The notes below the pieces were generated by a model. It was not told the origin of the DNA and did not search any database. It saw only the letters and a list, made by a program, of their open reading frames with translations. Positions 14,038 to 15,721 of a stretch of 15,721 nt of DNA are shown piece by piece (position 1 is the stretch's first letter; each line of letters begins with the position of its first letter). Location of the stretch: positions 1 to 15,721 of the forward strand of contig JASLAV010001116.1 in assembly GCA_030146905.1 (NCBI GenBank). The letters run 5' to 3'. This DNA is from Lentzea sp. (lineage in GTDB: Bacteria; Actinomycetota; Actinomycetes; Mycobacteriales; Pseudonocardiaceae). The translations under genes were made by a program, and so were the position numbers.

Positions 14038-15053
14038 GGGCCGTCGCCTACCGCGACACCGGCGGTCCCGAGGTCCTCGAACTCGTCGACCGCGAGCTGC
14101 CGTCACCCGGTCCGGGTGAGGTCCGCGTCCGCGTCGCCGTGTCGGGCGTGAACCCGGCCGACGTGCAGGCGCGTTCCGGCGCCGGGCACCCCAAGAACTT
14201 CCCCGAGATCACCCCGCACCACGACGGCGCGGGCAGGGTCGACGCGGTCGGTGACGGCGTCGACCCCGGCCGCGTCGGCCAGCGGGTGTGGCTGTTCATG
14301 GCCGCGGCCGGGAGGCCGGCCGGCACCGCGGCCGAGTTCACGGTCGTGCCGGCGGACCGGGCCGTGCCGTTGCCGGACGGTGCCGGCTTCGACGTCGGCG
14401 CGGCGATCGGCATCCCCGCGCTCACCGCGCACCGCGCGCTCACCGTCGCCGAGGACGGGCCCTGCCGCCTGCGACCGGGTGCGCTCGACGGCAAGGTGGT
14501 GCTGGCCGCGGGCGGCGCCGGTGCCGTGGGGCACGCCGTGATCCAGCTCGCCCGGTGGGCGGGCGCCACCGTGATCAGCACGGTCAGCGGCCGGGAGAAG
14601 GCCCTGCTGGCCACCGCCGCCGGTGCCCACCACGTCGTCAACTACCGCGAGGGCGACCCGGCCGCCGTGATCCGCGAGACCGCGCCCGACGGCATCGACG
14701 TCATCGCCGAGGTCGCCCTCGGCGCGAACCTCGGGCTCGACCTCGACGTCCTCCGCTTCCGCGGCACGATCTCCACCTACGCCAACGACGGCGGCAAGCC
14801 GGTCGACCTCGACGTGCGGCGGAACATGGTGATGAACACCCGCCTGCAGTTCGTGGTGCTCTACACAGCGGGGCCGCGGGTGCTCGCCGCGGCCGTCGAG
14901 GACGTCGCCGCCGCGATCGCCGACGGCGCCCTGCCCGTGGGCGAGGAGCACGGCCTGCCACTGCTGAGGTTCCCGCTCGACCGCACCGCCGACGCGCACC
15001 GGGCGGTCGAGAACGGCGCCGTCGGCAAGGTGCTGATCGACGTCACGGCGTGA
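14034..15053 (+). CDS. Zinc-less MDR oxidoreductase, quinone-oxidoreductase type (MDR-3)
   Basis: 339 residues. The ATG at 14034 overlaps the AKR stop and has no strong ribosome binding site, so it relies on coupling. The GroES-like domain carries SGVNPADVQARSG at about 37-49. The NADPH loop AAGGAGAVGHAVIQLARW lies at about 158-175. No zinc-ligand pattern is seen. It is predicted to be an NADPH:quinone reductase or enone reductase in the cytosol. Last gene of the TetR-3/AKR/MDR-3 operon. It is only distantly similar to MDR-1 and MDR-2, so the three are not a recent tandem duplication. It ends 15 bp before the convergent lipoprotein gene. Confidence 0.9.
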   Translation: MRAVAYRDTGGPEVLELVDRELPSPGPGEVRVRVAVSGVNPADVQARSGAGHPKNFPEITPHHDGAGRVDAVGDGVDPGRVGQRVWLFMAAAGRPAGTAAEFTVVPADRAVPLPDGAGFDVGAAIGIPALTAHRALTVAEDGPCRLRPGALDGKVVLAAGGAGAVGHAVIQLARWAGATVISTVSGREKALLATAAGAHHVVNYREGDPAAVIRETAPDGIDVIAEVALGANLGLDLDVLRFRGTISTYANDGGKPVDLDVRRNMVMNTRLQFVVLYTAGPRVLAAAVEDVAAAIADGALPVGEEHGLPLLRFPLDRTADAHRAVENGAVGKVLIDVTA

Positions 15054-15068
15054 ACGACCACGTGCGGC

Positions 15069-15590
15069 CTACTTCTTCGACGCCTCGATCTGGCACTCCT
15101 TCGTGTGCTGCAGCCCGAGCGTGATCGACTCCTGGTCGTTGTTCGGACCGCCGTAGGAGAGGCCGACCATCTCCGAGCCCGCCTCCCGGTGCACCTCGAC
15201 GTACCGGACGCCCTTCTGCCGCAGGCACTGCACGACGCGGTTGGCGAAGTCGGTGGCCTCGGGGTTGGCGGCGTCGAGCTCCCACGCGGGCAGCGGCTTC
15301 TTCGGCTCGCACACCTGGTACGCCTTGTCGGCGGCCTCCTTCGACGGCGGCGGGTCGGCCCTCTTGTCCACACCGTGCTCCGTGAGACACCGCAGGTAGG
15401 GCGCTCCCAGTGCCTCGGTGTCCTCCGGCGTCATGTCCAGGCGCTCGCGCGGGCGTTGCTGCTCGGGTGCGGCCGACGCCGGCGTGCTGCCGGGGGTGGA
15501 CAGGGACGCCACCTCCTGGCCGCCGCTCTCCTGCCGCGCGGAGCACGACGCCAGGACCAGTGCCGCGCAAACCACCACAATCCGCTTCAT
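15069..15590 (-). CDS. Secreted lipoprotein with paired CLxxxGV cysteine motifs, function unknown
   Basis: 173 residues from the ATG at 15590. The N-terminus is a lipoprotein signal: MKR, a hydrophobic core, then lipobox LASC with Cys16 as the lipidation site. A Ser/Thr/Pro-rich spacer follows (about 20-55). The mature domain has four cysteines in two similar units: CLTEHGV (68-74) with Cys94, and CLRQKGV (122-128) with Cys166. Two disulfides and an internal duplication are likely. I recall similar small lipoproteins in actinomycetes but no assigned function. The ribosome binding site is weak (GAAGA). The upstream 15591-15683 stretch presumably holds its promoter; none was recognised. Confidence 0.8.
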   Translation of the reverse strand: MKRIVVVCAALVLASCSARQESGGQEVASLSTPGSTPASAAPEQQRPRERLDMTPEDTEALGAPYLRCLTEHGVDKRADPPPSKEAADKAYQVCEPKKPLPAWELDAANPEATDFANRVVQCLRQKGVRYVEVHREAGSEMVGLSYGGPNNDQESITLGLQHTKECQIEASKK

Positions 15591-15683
15591 GCGGTGATCT
15601 TCGTGGTCACTTGTGAGGATCCTGTGTGAATCAGGTGTCCAGCCTGAGGGGAGCACGCCGATGCGATGCCCACTTTCGGGTGG

Positions 15684-15721
15684 TCACGGCGTGTCGATGA
15701 GGATTCGGCCCTCCACCGGGC
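15684..15721 (-). CDS. Possible C-terminal end of a gene entering from the right edge
   Basis: On the minus strand the last bases read PVEGRILIDTP followed by TGA at 15686-15684. All third positions but one are G or C, as in real genes here, and the tail resembles the end of an enzyme such as an MDR oxidoreductase. Only 11 residues are visible, so this is tentative. A plus-strand ATG at 15661 with GGGGAG upstream is the competing reading. Confidence 0.3.
   Translation of the reverse strand, partial: PVEGRILIDTP

Noticed and set aside
15661..15721. Plus-strand gene starting at ATG 15661 with GGGGAG upstream
   Set aside because: Only 20 codons are visible, with mixed third-position bases. The minus-strand reading ending at 15684 has stronger codon bias, though neither is secure.

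Overview
The window is very GC-rich, with strong G/C at third codon positions, frequent GTG starts, short or absent 5' leaders and dense divergent regulator/enzyme pairs. This fits a high-GC actinomycete, probably a Pseudonocardiales-like filamentous genus. The genus is inferred from style, not from a marker gene.

Layout. (1) 1-2725: a cut-off beta-hydroxyacid dehydrogenase gene lies downstream of an AraC-family regulator on the minus strand. A short-chain dehydrogenase diverges from the regulator, and both divergent genes look leaderless. (2) 2748-4272: a divergent pair of membrane proteins, a single-pass protein with a Pro/Thr-rich linker and an extracytoplasmic domain (minus), and a small multi-pass protein (plus). 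(3) 4397-8826: a tight five-gene plus-strand operon with overlaps or gaps of at most 15 bp. It encodes a 152-aa unknown protein, a 579-aa coiled-coil protein with a C-terminal two-helix membrane hairpin, a 51-aa microprotein with a WDLMPP motif, a 170-aa helical unknown protein and a 514-aa Ycf46-like AAA+ ATPase. A perfect 10-bp inverted repeat sits just upstream. This is the best candidate for an undescribed system. (4) 8790-15053: three adjacent TetR/oxidoreductase modules. TetR-1 is divergent from a zinc-less MDR reductase, with two 22-bp operators between them. TetR-2 is divergent from an MDR + SnoaL-like pair, with three phased operators. TetR-3 is co-directional with a PdxI/YdbC-like aldo-keto reductase and a third MDR reductase, each joined by an ATGA overlap, and is preceded by an 80-bp near-perfect inverted repeat that contains its ribosome binding site. 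(5) 15069-15721: a small secreted lipoprotein with a repeated Cys motif (minus) and what may be the C-terminal tail of another minus-strand gene at the window edge.

How the genes work together. The flanking regions are typical accessory redox metabolism, in which ligand-sensing repressors control NAD(P)H-dependent reductases of carbonyls or quinones; the substrates cannot be read from sequence. The central operon is different: an AAA+ motor, a membrane-anchored coiled-coil partner and small soluble proteins are translated together and probably form one membrane-associated, ATP-driven assembly. Its function is unknown. No RNA genes, CRISPR arrays, insertion sequences or phage genes were seen.
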